A stretch of DNA of 64,000 bases from JBFMFB01 sp040752115 (lineage in GTDB: Bacteria > Pseudomonadota > Gammaproteobacteria > Burkholderiales > Sulfuricellaceae), in contig JBFMFB010000007.1 of assembly GCA_040752115.1 (NCBI GenBank), positions 15,807-79,806 on the forward strand, read 5' to 3'. Below, piece after piece: positions 18,055 through 26,656 of the stretch. Numbering within the stretch: the stretch's first letter is position 1; each line of letters starts with the position of its first letter. Under the pieces are notes generated by a model, which was given only the letters and a program-made list of their open reading frames with translations, ran no database searches and was not told the DNA's origin. Both the position numbers and the translations under genes were made by a program.

Positions 18055-18703
18055 AGGCTTATATGCGATCACGCCGGATCGGGCCGACACCGGTGAATTG
18101 CTCGCTGCCGTACGCTTGGCGCTGGAAGGGGGCGCTCGGCTGGTGCAATACCGGAACAAAGGTGCCGATGTGGCCTTGCAGCATGAACAGGCGTGTGAGT
18201 TGCTCCCGCTTTGCCGCGGGTTTGGCGCACCGCTCGTCATCAACGACGATCTGCGCCTGGCGTCTCTGGTAGGTGCAGACGGCGTTCACTTAGGGGCCGG
18301 CGACGGCTCCGTGACTGAGGCCAGGATCGTCCTCGGCTCGGACAAAATCGTTGGCGTCTCTTGCTATAATAGCCTGCCGCTGGCGCTGGAGGCGGAAAGC
18401 CGGGGCGCAGATTACGTCGCTTTCGGCAGTTTCTTTCCATCTCCCACCAAACCCGCTGCGGTGGTCGCTCCAGTGAGTTTACTGAGCGAAGCGAGGCGTC
18501 GCGTGGCAATCCCCGTGGTGGCGATCGGAGGCATCACGCCGACAAATGCCGGGGAGCTTCTCGCAGCAGGCGCGGATGCGGTGGCGGTGATCTCCGCGCT
18601 GTTCGATAGCGCGGATGTCAGGGCGACGGCTCGGGAATTTAGCCGGTTGTTTGAAAAATTTGATTCCACAACGGCGGCGGGTGTTGCTGCCAGCGATAAA
18701 TAA
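18038..18703 (+). CDS. thiE: Thiamine-phosphate synthase ThiE
   Basis: This TIM-barrel enzyme joins HMP-PP to the thiazole phosphate to make thiamine monophosphate. The start is the ATG at 18038 inside the thiD end, with GGAGGAA eleven bases before it; the product has 221 residues. Family motifs seen are LYAITPD at the N-terminus, VQYRNKG, PLVINDDLRLA, ADGVHLGAGDG, GVSCYNS, DYVAFGSFFPSPTKP, and the phosphate-binding GGITPTNAGELLAAGADAVAV. The hydrophilic C-terminal tail is slightly longer than in E. coli. hemL follows 12 bp later. Confidence 0.95.
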   Translation: MQAAIKGLYAITPDRADTGELLAAVRLALEGGARLVQYRNKGADVALQHEQACELLPLCRGFGAPLVINDDLRLASLVGADGVHLGAGDGSVTEARIVLGSDKIVGVSCYNSLPLALEAESRGADYVAFGSFFPSPTKPAAVVAPVSLLSEARRRVAIPVVAIGGITPTNAGELLAAGADAVAVISALFDSADVRATAREFSRLFEKFDSTTAAGVAASDK

Positions 18704-18715
18704 AAAGGTACAGCG

Positions 18716-20002
18716 ATGACAACACGCAACCAGCAATTGTTTGAGCAATCCCAGAAAGTTATTCCCGGCGGCGTGAATTCGCCGGTGCGCGCTTTCAAGT
18801 CGGTAGGCGGCGCCCCCTTGTTTTTCAAGCGCGGAGAGGGCGCCCGCGTTTGGGATGAAGACGACAACGTCTATATCGATTACGTCGGCTCCTGGGGACC
18901 GCTGATCCTGGGGCATGCCCACCCGGAAGTCGTCGCTGCGGTGCAGAAGACTGCCGCCCGGGGGCTGAGCTTTGGCGCGCCCACCGCGCTCGAGCTGGAA
19001 ATGGCGGATCTTTTGTGCAAGTTGCTGCCGGGGATGGAGCAGGTGCGGCTGGTCAGTTCCGGCACCGAGGCGACGATGAGCGCCATCCGCCTGGCGCGCG
19101 GCTTCACCGGGCGCAGCAAATTCATCAAATTCGAAGGCTGCTACCATGGCCACGCCGACGCTCTGCTGGTCAAGGCTGGCTCGGGCGCGCTCACCTTCGG
19201 CCAGCCCAGCTCCGCCGGCGTGCCAGCGGAGGTCGCGGCGCATACGCTGACGCTCGATTACAACAACACGGCTGCCCTGGAGCAGGTTTTTGCCGAAATG
19301 GGGAATGAAATTGCCGCGGTTATCGTCGAGCCGGTGGCCGGAAACATGAACCTGGTGGCGCCGCGGCAGGGGTTTTTGCAGGCGCTGCGCGTGCTGTGCA
19401 CGAAACACGGCAGCGTGCTGATTTTCGACGAGGTCATGACCGGCTTCCGCGTCGGCCCGCAATGCGCCCAAGGGCTGTACGGCATCACGCCCGACCTTAC
19501 CACGCTGGGCAAGGTGATCGGCGGGGGAATGCCGGTTGGTGCCTTTGGCGGGCGGCGCGACATCATGGAGAAGCTTGCGCCGCTAGGGCCGGTGTACCAG
19601 GCCGGCACCTTGTCCGGTAACCCGGTCGCGGTGGCGGCGGGGCTGGCGACGCTGAAATTGCTCCAGGCCGAGGGTTTCCATGAAAAACTGGGGGCGGCGA
19701 CGCGCCGGCTGACAGATGGGTTGGCCGCTGCGGCTAAAGAAGCGGGAATCGACTTTTCCGCTCAGGCGGTAGGCGGTATGTTCGGGCTTTATTTCCGCAA
19801 AACCCCGCCGCAGAGCTATGCCGAGGTGATGGAATGCGACAAGGAAGCATTCAACCGCTTTTTCCACGCCATGCTGCACGAGGGTGTATACCTCGCGCCT
19901 TCCGCATTCGAGGCGGGGTTCGTGTCCGCGGCGCACGGCGCGGCAGAGATTGACAAGACCCTGGAGGCGGCGCGGCGCGTGTTCGGGAAAATGGCATCGT
20001 AA
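18716..20002 (+). CDS. hemL: Glutamate-1-semialdehyde 2,1-aminomutase HemL
   Basis: This PLP-dependent aminomutase makes 5-aminolevulinate in the C5 haem pathway; HemB, which uses that product, is encoded 1.7 kb downstream. The protein has 428 residues with the N-terminus QKVIPGGVNSPVRAFKSVGG. Also visible are the PLP-binding region VSSGTEATMSAIRLARG, IFDEVMTGFRVG and the lysine in TLGKVIGGGMPVGAFGG that forms the Schiff base. It is the third gene of thiD-thiE-hemL, and a strong bidirectional terminator follows. Confidence 0.97.
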   Translation: MTTRNQQLFEQSQKVIPGGVNSPVRAFKSVGGAPLFFKRGEGARVWDEDDNVYIDYVGSWGPLILGHAHPEVVAAVQKTAARGLSFGAPTALELEMADLLCKLLPGMEQVRLVSSGTEATMSAIRLARGFTGRSKFIKFEGCYHGHADALLVKAGSGALTFGQPSSAGVPAEVAAHTLTLDYNNTAALEQVFAEMGNEIAAVIVEPVAGNMNLVAPRQGFLQALRVLCTKHGSVLIFDEVMTGFRVGPQCAQGLYGITPDLTTLGKVIGGGMPVGAFGGRRDIMEKLAPLGPVYQAGTLSGNPVAVAAGLATLKLLQAEGFHEKLGAATRRLTDGLAAAAKEAGIDFSAQAVGGMFGLYFRKTPPQSYAEVMECDKEAFNRFFHAMLHEGVYLAPSAFEAGFVSAAHGAAEIDKTLEAARRVFGKMAS

Positions 20003-20014
20003 TAACAACGCTGG

Positions 20015-20050
20015 AAAAAACGAAGGGCGGCTTTGCCGCCCTTCGTTTTT
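20015..20050. terminator. Bidirectional intrinsic terminator between hemL and cytochrome c4
   Basis: The stem ACGAAGGGCGGC pairs with GCCGCCCTTCGT across a TTT loop. It has an A-run before it and a T-run after it, so it can stop transcripts arriving from either of the two convergent genes. Confidence 0.9.
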
Positions 20051-20063
20051 GATCACGCAGAAA

Positions 20064-20684
20064 TCATTGCAGCCCGGCGATATATTCCGCGACGGCCTTG
20101 ATTTCCTGATCGGTCATTTTTGCGGCGATCGTCCGCATCATTTTCGCGCTGTCATTGGCGCGTTCGCCGGTGCGGAAATTGGTCAGCTGGGCGATGGTGT
20201 AATCCTGGTATTGCCCAGCCAGGCGCGGGAACTGGGCCGGAACGCCGGCGCCGTTTGCGCCATGGCAGGAGGCGCAGGCGGGGAGGCCGTTTGCCATGTT
20301 GCCGCCCTTATACAGCTTCCGTCCCAGCGCAGCCAGATCCTTGTCGTTGACCGTTCCCGGTTTGGCGGTTTTGAGGCCAAAGTAGGCGCTCACGTTTTTG
20401 ATGTCTTCCGGCGTGGCAAGCATGGCGGCCATGCCGGTCATGATCGGGTTCTTGCGTTCGCCGGATTTGAAGTCGGCGAGCTGTTTCGCGATGTAATCCG
20501 GGTGCTGGCCGGCCAGGTTCGGATTGGCCGGGATCGGGCTGTTGCCGTCCATGCCGTGACAGCCGGCGCAAACGGTCGTCACATATTGTTCCGCTTTTGC
20601 AGGGTCTGCTTTGGCGGCAGTTTCTGCCCACACAGAAGATGTTGCCATCATGCCGATAATTGCCGCCGCTATCGTTCGTTTCAT
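20064..20684 (-). CDS. Diheme cytochrome c4
   Basis: This 206-residue periplasmic or membrane-attached electron carrier typically passes electrons from the bc1 complex to terminal oxidases. A signal peptide (MKRTIAAAIIGMMATSSVWA) probably ends at residue 20. Two c-type haem motifs are present, CAGCH at about residues 39-43 and CASCH at about 136-140, each in its own half. Methionine ligands are likely in NPIMTGMAAM and in DSAKMMRTIA. The tandem-duplicated layout and length match cytochrome c4. It is monocistronic, convergent with hemL and divergent from engB. Confidence 0.93.
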   Translation of the reverse strand: MKRTIAAAIIGMMATSSVWAETAAKADPAKAEQYVTTVCAGCHGMDGNSPIPANPNLAGQHPDYIAKQLADFKSGERKNPIMTGMAAMLATPEDIKNVSAYFGLKTAKPGTVNDKDLAALGRKLYKGGNMANGLPACASCHGANGAGVPAQFPRLAGQYQDYTIAQLTNFRTGERANDSAKMMRTIAAKMTDQEIKAVAEYIAGLQ

Positions 20685-20850
20685 TCGTTCGACTCCTTGC
20701 CGTTGCGTAAGATCAAGAAAAGCATGATTTTATCCAAGTTTGCGCTATCATGCCAGCAGGTTGCCGGGCTTGAAGGATCGGGGCAAGGAAACACTTGTAG
20801 CCGATCCTCCTTGAAGAAACCGGCTGGCGCTTAATCAAGGACTTTTCGGT

Positions 20851-21558
20851 ATGTCGCTTTTTCAGCACGCCGCATTCTATCTTTCCGCCCATCACTTGCG
20901 CGATTTGCCGCCGCCCCTGGGGACGGAAATCGCGTTCGCCGGACGCTCCAATGCCGGCAAGTCCAGTGCGATCAATGTCCTGGTTAATCGCAGCCGGCTC
21001 GCGTTTGTCAGTAAAACGCCGGGGCGAACGCAACTGATCAATTTTTTCAGCTTGGGCGACAACCGTTTTCTGGTGGATCTTCCGGGTTATGGCTACGCGG
21101 ACGTGCCGGAAGAAATCCGCAGCCACTGGAAGCAGGTGCTGAGCGCATACCTGCAAAACCGGGTTTCGCTAAGGGGGTTGGTGCTGATCATGGATGCCCG
21201 CCGTCCACTGACGCCACTCGACCGGCAAATGCTGGACTGGTTCCTGCCGACCGGAAAACCCGTGCATATCCTCTTGACCAAGGCGGACAAACTGAGCCGG
21301 CAGGGCGCGATGCGAGCCCTGGATGGCCTGCAGAAGGAGCTTGCTCGGTGCTACCCCAATTGTACGGCGCAGCTTTTTTCCAGCTTGAAACGCCAAGGGG
21401 TCGAAGAGGCCGAGGAGGCGATTGCCGCCCTGATGGAAGAAACAAAAAGCCCCCGGCTAAAGGGGAGTAAAACCGGGGGCAACAAAGCCTTAACTAGGAT
21501 TAAGGCGCCCGCTCAGGGAGGAGAAGCGGGAGACGATATCAAATCGTCTGCAACATAA
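20851..21558 (+). CDS. engB: Ribosome biogenesis GTPase EngB/YihA (YsxC)
   Basis: This P-loop GTPase is needed for late assembly of the 50S subunit. The 235-residue protein shows G1 GRSNAGKSSAIN at about residues 31-42, the switch region with the G2 threonine in SKTPGRTQLINFF, G3 DLPGYGYA, G4 TKADKLSR and G5 SSLK. The core family ends near residue 197. The remaining 38 residues, from KSPRLKGSKTGG onward, are low-complexity and are encoded by the hairpin-rich element described separately, so the tail may reflect RNA constraints rather than protein function. It is followed by hemB. Confidence 0.95.
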   Translation: MSLFQHAAFYLSAHHLRDLPPPLGTEIAFAGRSNAGKSSAINVLVNRSRLAFVSKTPGRTQLINFFSLGDNRFLVDLPGYGYADVPEEIRSHWKQVLSAYLQNRVSLRGLVLIMDARRPLTPLDRQMLDWFLPTGKPVHILLTKADKLSRQGAMRALDGLQKELARCYPNCTAQLFSSLKRQGVEEAEEAIAALMEETKSPRLKGSKTGGNKALTRIKAPAQGGEAGDDIKSSAT

Positions 21559-21594
21559 GAGTATCCCGTCGCCGCGAAAGTTCCCGCTCGCGGC
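21449..21594. ncRNA. Multi-hairpin element upstream of hemB, overlapping the engB 3' end
   Basis: Five consecutive hairpins can be drawn. GCCCCCGG (21449-21456) pairs with CCGGGGGC (21473-21480). GCCTTAA (21487-21493) pairs with TTAAGGC (21500-21506) around CTAGGA. CCCGCT (21508-21513) pairs with AGCGGG (21525-21530). AGACGAT (21531-21537) pairs with ATCGTCT (21543-21549). GCCGCGA (21571-21577) pairs with TCGCGGC (21588-21594). The location in front of hemB in a betaproteobacterium matches, from memory, the '(anti-)hemB' structured RNA motif reported from comparative genomics. That motif's transcribed strand was uncertain. No T-run follows on the plus strand; the strand and the function here are therefore open. 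Confidence 0.55.
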
Positions 21595-21718
21595 CAAAAA
21601 AGTATTGCAGTTAATTCAATATGTTACGCATGTAATGGCGGATTTCCGTTTCGGCCGTTTTTAAACGCTGACGGAAATACTATAATTTTCTTTTTTACCT
21701 TATACCCGAAAGCGCACC

Positions 21719-22729
21719 ATGCATACTTTGGGCAAGTACCCCCACAAACGGATGCGCCGCATGCGGCGCGATGATTTCTCGCGGCGCATGATGCGGGAAC
21801 ACCGCCTAACCGCAGACGATTTGATTTACCCCGTATTTGTGCTGGACGGCGAAAACCGCACCGAGCAGGTGGCTTCGATGCCTGGGGTGGAACGGCTGAC
21901 ACTGGACCGCTTGCTGCACGTGGCCGAGAAATGCGTCAGGCTGGGTGTGCCGGTTATGGCCGTTTTCCCGGTGATCGACTCTTCCCTGAAAAGCCTGGAT
22001 GCAGCCGAGGCGTTTAATCCTAACGGATTGGTTCCGCGTGTGGTGCGCGCCCTGAAACAGCGCTTTCCCGAACTCGGGATCATGACCGACGTGGCGCTCG
22101 ATCCTTACACCAGCCATGGCCAGGACGGGCTGATCGACGATGCGGGCTACGTCCTGAACGACGAGACGGTGACCGTACTGGCGCGGCAGGCGCTCAGCCA
22201 CGCCGAAGCCGGGGCGGACATCGTGGCGCCATCCGACATGATGGACGGCCGCATCGCCGCAGTTCGCGCCGCCCTCGACAGCCGGAATCACATTCACACC
22301 CGTATCATGGCGTACTCGGCCAAATATGCCTCCAGCTTTTACGGGCCATTCCGCGACGCGGTCGGCTCCTCCGCCAATCTTGGCGGCGGCAATAAATATA
22401 CTTACCAGATGGATCCAGCCAATTCAGACGAAGCTTTGTGGGAGGTGGGTCTCGACCTTGAAGAAGGGGCGGACATGGTGATGGTCAAGCCCGGCATGCC
22501 GTATCTCGACATCGTCCGGCGCGTCAAGGAGGAATTCGGCGCACCGACCTTCGTTTATCACGTCAGCGGCGAGTACGCCATGCTCAAGGCAGCAGCGCAA
22601 AACGGCTGGCTGAACGAGCAGGCGTGCGTCATGGAGGCGCTGCTGGCATTCAAGCGTGCCGGTGCAGACGGCATTTTGACCTATTATGCGCTGGATGCAG
22701 CGGGCTGGTTGAAACAGAGCGGGGGTTAG
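21719..22729 (+). CDS. hemB: Delta-aminolevulinic acid dehydratase (porphobilinogen synthase) HemB
   Basis: This enzyme condenses two 5-aminolevulinates to porphobilinogen in tetrapyrrole synthesis. It has 336 residues. The two substrate-binding lysines are in AYSAKYASSFYGPFRDA and in MVKPGMPYLD. The metal-site segment reads DVALDPYTSHGQDG, with aspartate and alanine in place of the zinc-binding cysteines, so this is the Mg2+/K+-dependent, non-zinc type found in Pseudomonas and relatives. The N-terminus RMRRMRRDDFSRRM is the arm typical of that group. The stop codon overlaps the end of the convergent PilZ gene by 4 bp. Upstream lies the hairpin-rich element at the engB end. Confidence 0.97.
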   Translation: MHTLGKYPHKRMRRMRRDDFSRRMMREHRLTADDLIYPVFVLDGENRTEQVASMPGVERLTLDRLLHVAEKCVRLGVPVMAVFPVIDSSLKSLDAAEAFNPNGLVPRVVRALKQRFPELGIMTDVALDPYTSHGQDGLIDDAGYVLNDETVTVLARQALSHAEAGADIVAPSDMMDGRIAAVRAALDSRNHIHTRIMAYSAKYASSFYGPFRDAVGSSANLGGGNKYTYQMDPANSDEALWEVGLDLEEGADMVMVKPGMPYLDIVRRVKEEFGAPTFVYHVSGEYAMLKAAAQNGWLNEQACVMEALLAFKRAGADGILTYYALDAAGWLKQSGG

Positions 22730-23487
22730 TCGTCCGCGAACCTTGACCTTCTTTCGCGATCAAGCTTGATGATGTAGCGCTGGATGGTGGCCTGCGCGCT
22801 TGCCGGCAAATCGAGAAACTGGCAGCCGGCACGGTTGGACTTGGTGCCGTTTTTCGCCGTCACCTCATAGATGCTTCGGATCAGGATCGTTGCCGTAATC
22901 GCGCCGATGTCGGGCAAAGCGATCCTGCAGCCAGTATAAGTATCTCCTGTTTCAAGCCCTAGCTCGGGCGGGAAGCCAGAGAGGGCGATTCCACCGAGGC
23001 TGATATCGGCCACGACGACTTCCGCTTTTCCTCCGCCTTTCTTGGAAATTTCACACTTCAAGGGGTTTGTTATCGGCGTCGCCAGGCGGTAGAAATCTCT
23101 CCGCTGCAGCTTCAGAAGACTGGACGGCAGCTTAGTCCTGAAAGCGTCCCGCTTGAGGAACAAGGCTTTCTCCAAGTGCTCTGCGGTGAACTGAACCTTT
23201 ACCCGATCTTGTTCGGTAACAAGCGTGATTTTCTTGCTTTCAAGTATTCGCCGGTTCGATGCCTCATCGGCGCCGAAATCCAGAATAAGCGAGCTCTGTT
23301 CCGGATCAACCTGCAGGACGGAAGTAAGGATGAAATCCTCGCCGTGGTTGAAGTAAGCCGTCACCAAGGCGTTCTTTTGCTGAATGGCGCGCAGAATATG
23401 GACGATCTCCATCTTGGAATGGATCATGTACTTGCTCTCGTCCTCGGCGGAGTCGGGCTCGGTTTTCAGGGCATCCTGAGTGGACAT
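22726..23487 (-). CDS. YcgR-like PilZ-domain c-di-GMP effector
   Basis: This 253-residue protein has two domains. The N-terminal half (about residues 24-125) resembles the YcgR/PilZN beta domain. The C-terminal PilZ domain carries the c-di-GMP-binding arginines in LQRRDFYRLATP (about 128-139) and the second motif DISLGGIALSG (about 162-172). YcgR-type proteins act as c-di-GMP-dependent brakes on motors or adjust motility machinery. Given the nearby pilus and Chp genes and the GGDEF-EAL protein, a role in surface motility is a reasonable inference, but the target is unknown. It is convergent with hemB, overlapping it by 4 bp. Confidence 0.85.
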   Translation of the reverse strand: MSTQDALKTEPDSAEDESKYMIHSKMEIVHILRAIQQKNALVTAYFNHGEDFILTSVLQVDPEQSSLILDFGADEASNRRILESKKITLVTEQDRVKVQFTAEHLEKALFLKRDAFRTKLPSSLLKLQRRDFYRLATPITNPLKCEISKKGGGKAEVVVADISLGGIALSGFPPELGLETGDTYTGCRIALPDIGAITATILIRSIYEVTAKNGTKSNRAGCQFLDLPASAQATIQRYIIKLDRERRSRFADD

Positions 23488-23567
23488 TTTTGCATCGCTA
23501 GATGTAGGGAAAAATACCGGTACCCGGGAAATTTATCACGGTGCAACATTTTGACTGAAATCCCGGG

Positions 23568-24218
23568 TCAAGGCCAGTCCAAATGCGGTGTTTTCCGGGA
23601 GACGTTAATGTCTGCCAGAGCGAGCAGCGCTTCCACCTCCGCGATTTTTGCCCGTTCCAGCGGTTTGCCGTCGATCGGATCGGTCGGTGTTTTGCGCAGA
23701 TCGCCGGTGGCGAATACGGCGATCTCGATTCTAGCCGGGTCGCCCCCCAGAGTAAACGCGGGAACCTGCACCCGCTCGTCGCCGATGCGGAAGCGCTTTT
23801 GGCCGCAGCGGTAAGGGATCTTTCGGTTCAGCAGGAACATTTCGACTTCCTTGCTGCTGTCGGCGAATAATTGCAAATGGATATCGGAATGCCGGGGTGC
23901 GGTGCCGTTCAGAACCGGACCGGTCAGATGCGGGTTGAATGCCGTCAGCAGGCGCATTGCTTCCAGTGCTTGTTGCCGCAACAGGCGCAGTCGCTGATCC
24001 TGTTCATCTTTTTGGTAAATCGCCTGGTAGCTCCGCAAGGCCTGTTCGACCTCCGCGTTGGCAGGCAGGTTGTGGGTGGCCGGCGCGCCTAGCTGACGCG
24101 CCGCCTTGCGCTTCGCCAGCGCATAGTCGTGAACCTCATCTTCGGCGATTAGGCGCGCGGCGAGCTGGGCGATTTGCTCCCGCATGTGGCGCTGCTGCGG
24201 GCCGTGTTCCTTGCTCAT
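23568..24218 (-). CDS. Conserved protein with nucleotidyltransferase-like signature
   Basis: The 216-residue protein starts at the ATG at 24218 (MSKEHGPQQ), only 8 bp after mrcA, so the two are probably co-transcribed. The N-terminal half is helical and basic (LAKRKAARQLGAP). The central segment GPVLNGTAPRHSDIHLQLF has the G..L.GTA...SDI spacing seen in small nucleotidyltransferases, although one of the usual acidic residues is replaced (DIH instead of DID). The C-terminal part (IPYRCGQKRFRIGDERVQVP) is beta-rich. The same protein family is, from memory, common beside mrcA in betaproteobacteria and has no assigned function. I do not assign one here. Confidence 0.75.
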   Translation of the reverse strand: MSKEHGPQQRHMREQIAQLAARLIAEDEVHDYALAKRKAARQLGAPATHNLPANAEVEQALRSYQAIYQKDEQDQRLRLLRQQALEAMRLLTAFNPHLTGPVLNGTAPRHSDIHLQLFADSSKEVEMFLLNRKIPYRCGQKRFRIGDERVQVPAFTLGGDPARIEIAVFATGDLRKTPTDPIDGKPLERAKIAEVEALLALADINVSRKTPHLDWP

Positions 24219-24226
24219 GCCGGTTC

Positions 24227-26554
24227 CTAGAATAGCTGATCCTTTATTTCTTCCGGGCTTTTCCCCGCACCGCTTCCTCCCGCCCACGAGGCCGAGGCGG
24301 AGGGGAGATTCTCCTGGTAGAAATATTCGGGAATGCTGTCTTTGCCGTCTGCTGCCGGCTGGCCGGTTGCCGGGTCGACATTCACCATGACGACGCCTTC
24401 CGGTATGGACAACCCCTGCTCCGGCACGTCTTTCAGCGCCTTGCCCATGTAGCTCATCCAGATCGGCAAGGCTGCCTGGGCGCCGGTTTCGGCCCCCCCC
24501 AGCGAACGTGGCTTGTCGAAGCCGATCCAGGAAATGGCGACCAGTCTGGGGTTGAAGCCGGCAAACCATGCGTCCACCTGATCGTTGGTCGTGCCGGTTT
24601 TCCCGGCCAGATCGTGTCGCCCCAACTGCATGGCCCGCGCTGCCGTTCCATATCGCACCACATCCTGCATCATGCTGGTCATGAGGAAGGCGTTGCGCGC
24701 ATCGATCACCCGCTCGGCGTCCTGCCCTGCCCGCACCGGCTTGGACTGCGCCAGCACATTGCCATGGGAGTCCAGGATGCGGTCAATGAAATAGGGCTTG
24801 ATCCGGTAGCCGCCATTGGCAAAAACCGAATAGGCCGACGCCATCTGCAGCGGGGTGGCCGAGCCGGCGCCCAGTGCCATGGTGAGGTAGGGCGGATGCT
24901 GTTCGGCAGTAAAACCGAAGCGGGTGATGTAGTCCTGAGCGTATTGTGGCGTGATGGTCTGCAGGATCCGGATGGAAACCAGATTTTTCGATTTGGTGAG
25001 GGCAGTGCGCAGGCGGATCGGCCCGGAATAGTCGCCATCGAAGTTCTTGGGCTCCCAGGTGCCGCCACCCGTATTCGCGCCGGCTATCACCAGCGGCGCG
25101 TCGTTGATCACCGTGGCCGGGGTAAAGCCTTTTTCCAGCGCAGCGGAATAGATAAAGGGCTTGAAACTTGATCCCGGCTGGCGCCATGCCTGGTTGACGT
25201 GGTTGAACTTGTTGCGGCTGAAGTCGAAGCCGCCTACCAGCGCGCGGATTGCGCCGTCCATCGGATCGACCGACACCAGTGCGGCCTCTGCCTGTGGCAA
25301 CTGGGAGATTTGCCAGCTTCCTTTGACATCCTTTTGCACCCGGATCAGCGCGCCTCGGCGCAGCCGCTGCTTCGGGCCGGCTTGGTCGCCCAGCAGCTTT
25401 TGCGCAAATTTGAGGCCGTCGCCGTTGATCTCGATGGTTTCGCCGTTCTTGTGGTAGGCCCTGATGCGCTTCGGGTTCGCTTCCAGAACGACCGCCGGCG
25501 CCAGGCCATTGTTTTCCTCAACATCCTGCAGCGCGTCTTCCAGGATCTCATCGAGGTTGTCCCCATTCTGCGGCAACTCGACGTAACTTTCGGCGCCCCG
25601 GTAGCCATGGCGACGGTCATAATCCAGCAGGCCCTGCCGTAATGCCTGGTTCGCGGCTTCCTGGTCGTTTTTGCGCAGGGTGGTGTAGACCTTGAAACCG
25701 CCGCTGTAGATGGCGTCGCCGAATTGTTCGAACAAGGTCTGGCGCACCATTTCGGCAACGTAATCCGCGGGCACGTCGGCGACCTGCAGGTCGCGGTGAA
25801 CGCTCAGAGGCTGCCGCAGTGCGGCTTCGTATTCCGCGTCGGTAATGTATTTAAGCGTATGCATCCGGCGGAGCACGTACTGCTGGCGCGCCTTGGCGCG
25901 TTTGGGATTGACCACGGGGTTGTAGCGGGAAGGTGCCTTGGGCAGGCCCGCGAGCATTGCCGTTTCGGCCAGATTCAGCTGGGCCAGGGGCTTGCCGAAA
26001 TACAGCTGGGCAGCAGCGGCGAACCCGTAAGCGCGCTGACCGAGGTAGATCTGGTTGATGTAGAGCTCCAGTATCTGGTCTTTGCTCAGGCTGTGCTCGA
26101 TTTTCATGGCTAGCAGCACTTCACTGAACTTGCGTGCCAGTGTTTTTTCGCTGGAAAGAAAGAAGTTGCGCGCCACCTGCATGGTGATGGTGCTTGCGCC
26201 TTCTCTTGCTCCGCCAGCGGTGAGGTTGGCGAAGGCGGCCCGTGCCACGCCAAGATAATCCACTCCGCCGTGCTGGTAGAAACGATCGTCTTCCGCAGCA
26301 AGGATTGCCTGCTGCATTGTTTTTGGCACCGCCTCGATTTTTGCCAGGGCGCGCCGCTCTTCGCCGAATTCGCCGAGCAGCGCCCCGTCCGCGGTATAGA
26401 CGCGCAGTGGAATTTTCGGTCGGTAGTCGGTTAAAACGTCCAGGGAGGGAAGTTTCGGATAGATCAGGGTTGCCACCAGCATCAGCAGGGCGGCAAAAAA
26501 CAAGCCGCAAGCCAGCAATGCCGCCGCAGCATAATGCCACCAACGCTTAAACAT
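24227..26554 (-). CDS. mrcA: Penicillin-binding protein 1A (bifunctional transglycosylase/transpeptidase)
   Basis: This 775-residue class A PBP polymerises and crosslinks peptidoglycan in the periplasm. The N-terminal membrane anchor lies at about residues 8-31. The GT51 glycosyltransferase domain carries the catalytic AAEDDRFYQHGG (about 86-97), followed by GASTITMQVARNFFLS and YLNQIYLG-like sequence (LYINQIYLGQRAYG). An inserted OB-like region precedes the transpeptidase domain. The active-site serine is in GSSFKPFIYSAALE (about 460), SKN is in TKSKNLVSIRI, and KTG is in LAGKTGTTNDQVDAW (about 648). It is divergent from pilMNOPQ, the classical ponA-pilM arrangement. Confidence 0.96.
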   Translation of the reverse strand: MFKRWWHYAAAALLACGLFFAALLMLVATLIYPKLPSLDVLTDYRPKIPLRVYTADGALLGEFGEERRALAKIEAVPKTMQQAILAAEDDRFYQHGGVDYLGVARAAFANLTAGGAREGASTITMQVARNFFLSSEKTLARKFSEVLLAMKIEHSLSKDQILELYINQIYLGQRAYGFAAAAQLYFGKPLAQLNLAETAMLAGLPKAPSRYNPVVNPKRAKARQQYVLRRMHTLKYITDAEYEAALRQPLSVHRDLQVADVPADYVAEMVRQTLFEQFGDAIYSGGFKVYTTLRKNDQEAANQALRQGLLDYDRRHGYRGAESYVELPQNGDNLDEILEDALQDVEENNGLAPAVVLEANPKRIRAYHKNGETIEINGDGLKFAQKLLGDQAGPKQRLRRGALIRVQKDVKGSWQISQLPQAEAALVSVDPMDGAIRALVGGFDFSRNKFNHVNQAWRQPGSSFKPFIYSAALEKGFTPATVINDAPLVIAGANTGGGTWEPKNFDGDYSGPIRLRTALTKSKNLVSIRILQTITPQYAQDYITRFGFTAEQHPPYLTMALGAGSATPLQMASAYSVFANGGYRIKPYFIDRILDSHGNVLAQSKPVRAGQDAERVIDARNAFLMTSMMQDVVRYGTAARAMQLGRHDLAGKTGTTNDQVDAWFAGFNPRLVAISWIGFDKPRSLGGAETGAQAALPIWMSYMGKALKDVPEQGLSIPEGVVMVNVDPATGQPAADGKDSIPEYFYQENLPSASASWAGGSGAGKSPEEIKDQLF

Positions 26555-26656
26555 TATCGTGCTGCTCTCAAAAAACCAGTGGTTAAAGTTTTGTGCGATT
26601 ATAGTCGTTAAGCCACTATAAAAGAATACTCTAAAAGAAATTTAACAATAAATTGC

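Noticed and set aside
21449..21480. Hairpin at the engB end as a simple intrinsic terminator
   Set aside because: It has a strong stem but is followed by AACAAAGCC rather than a T-run and lies inside the reading frame, so it was placed in the larger structured element.
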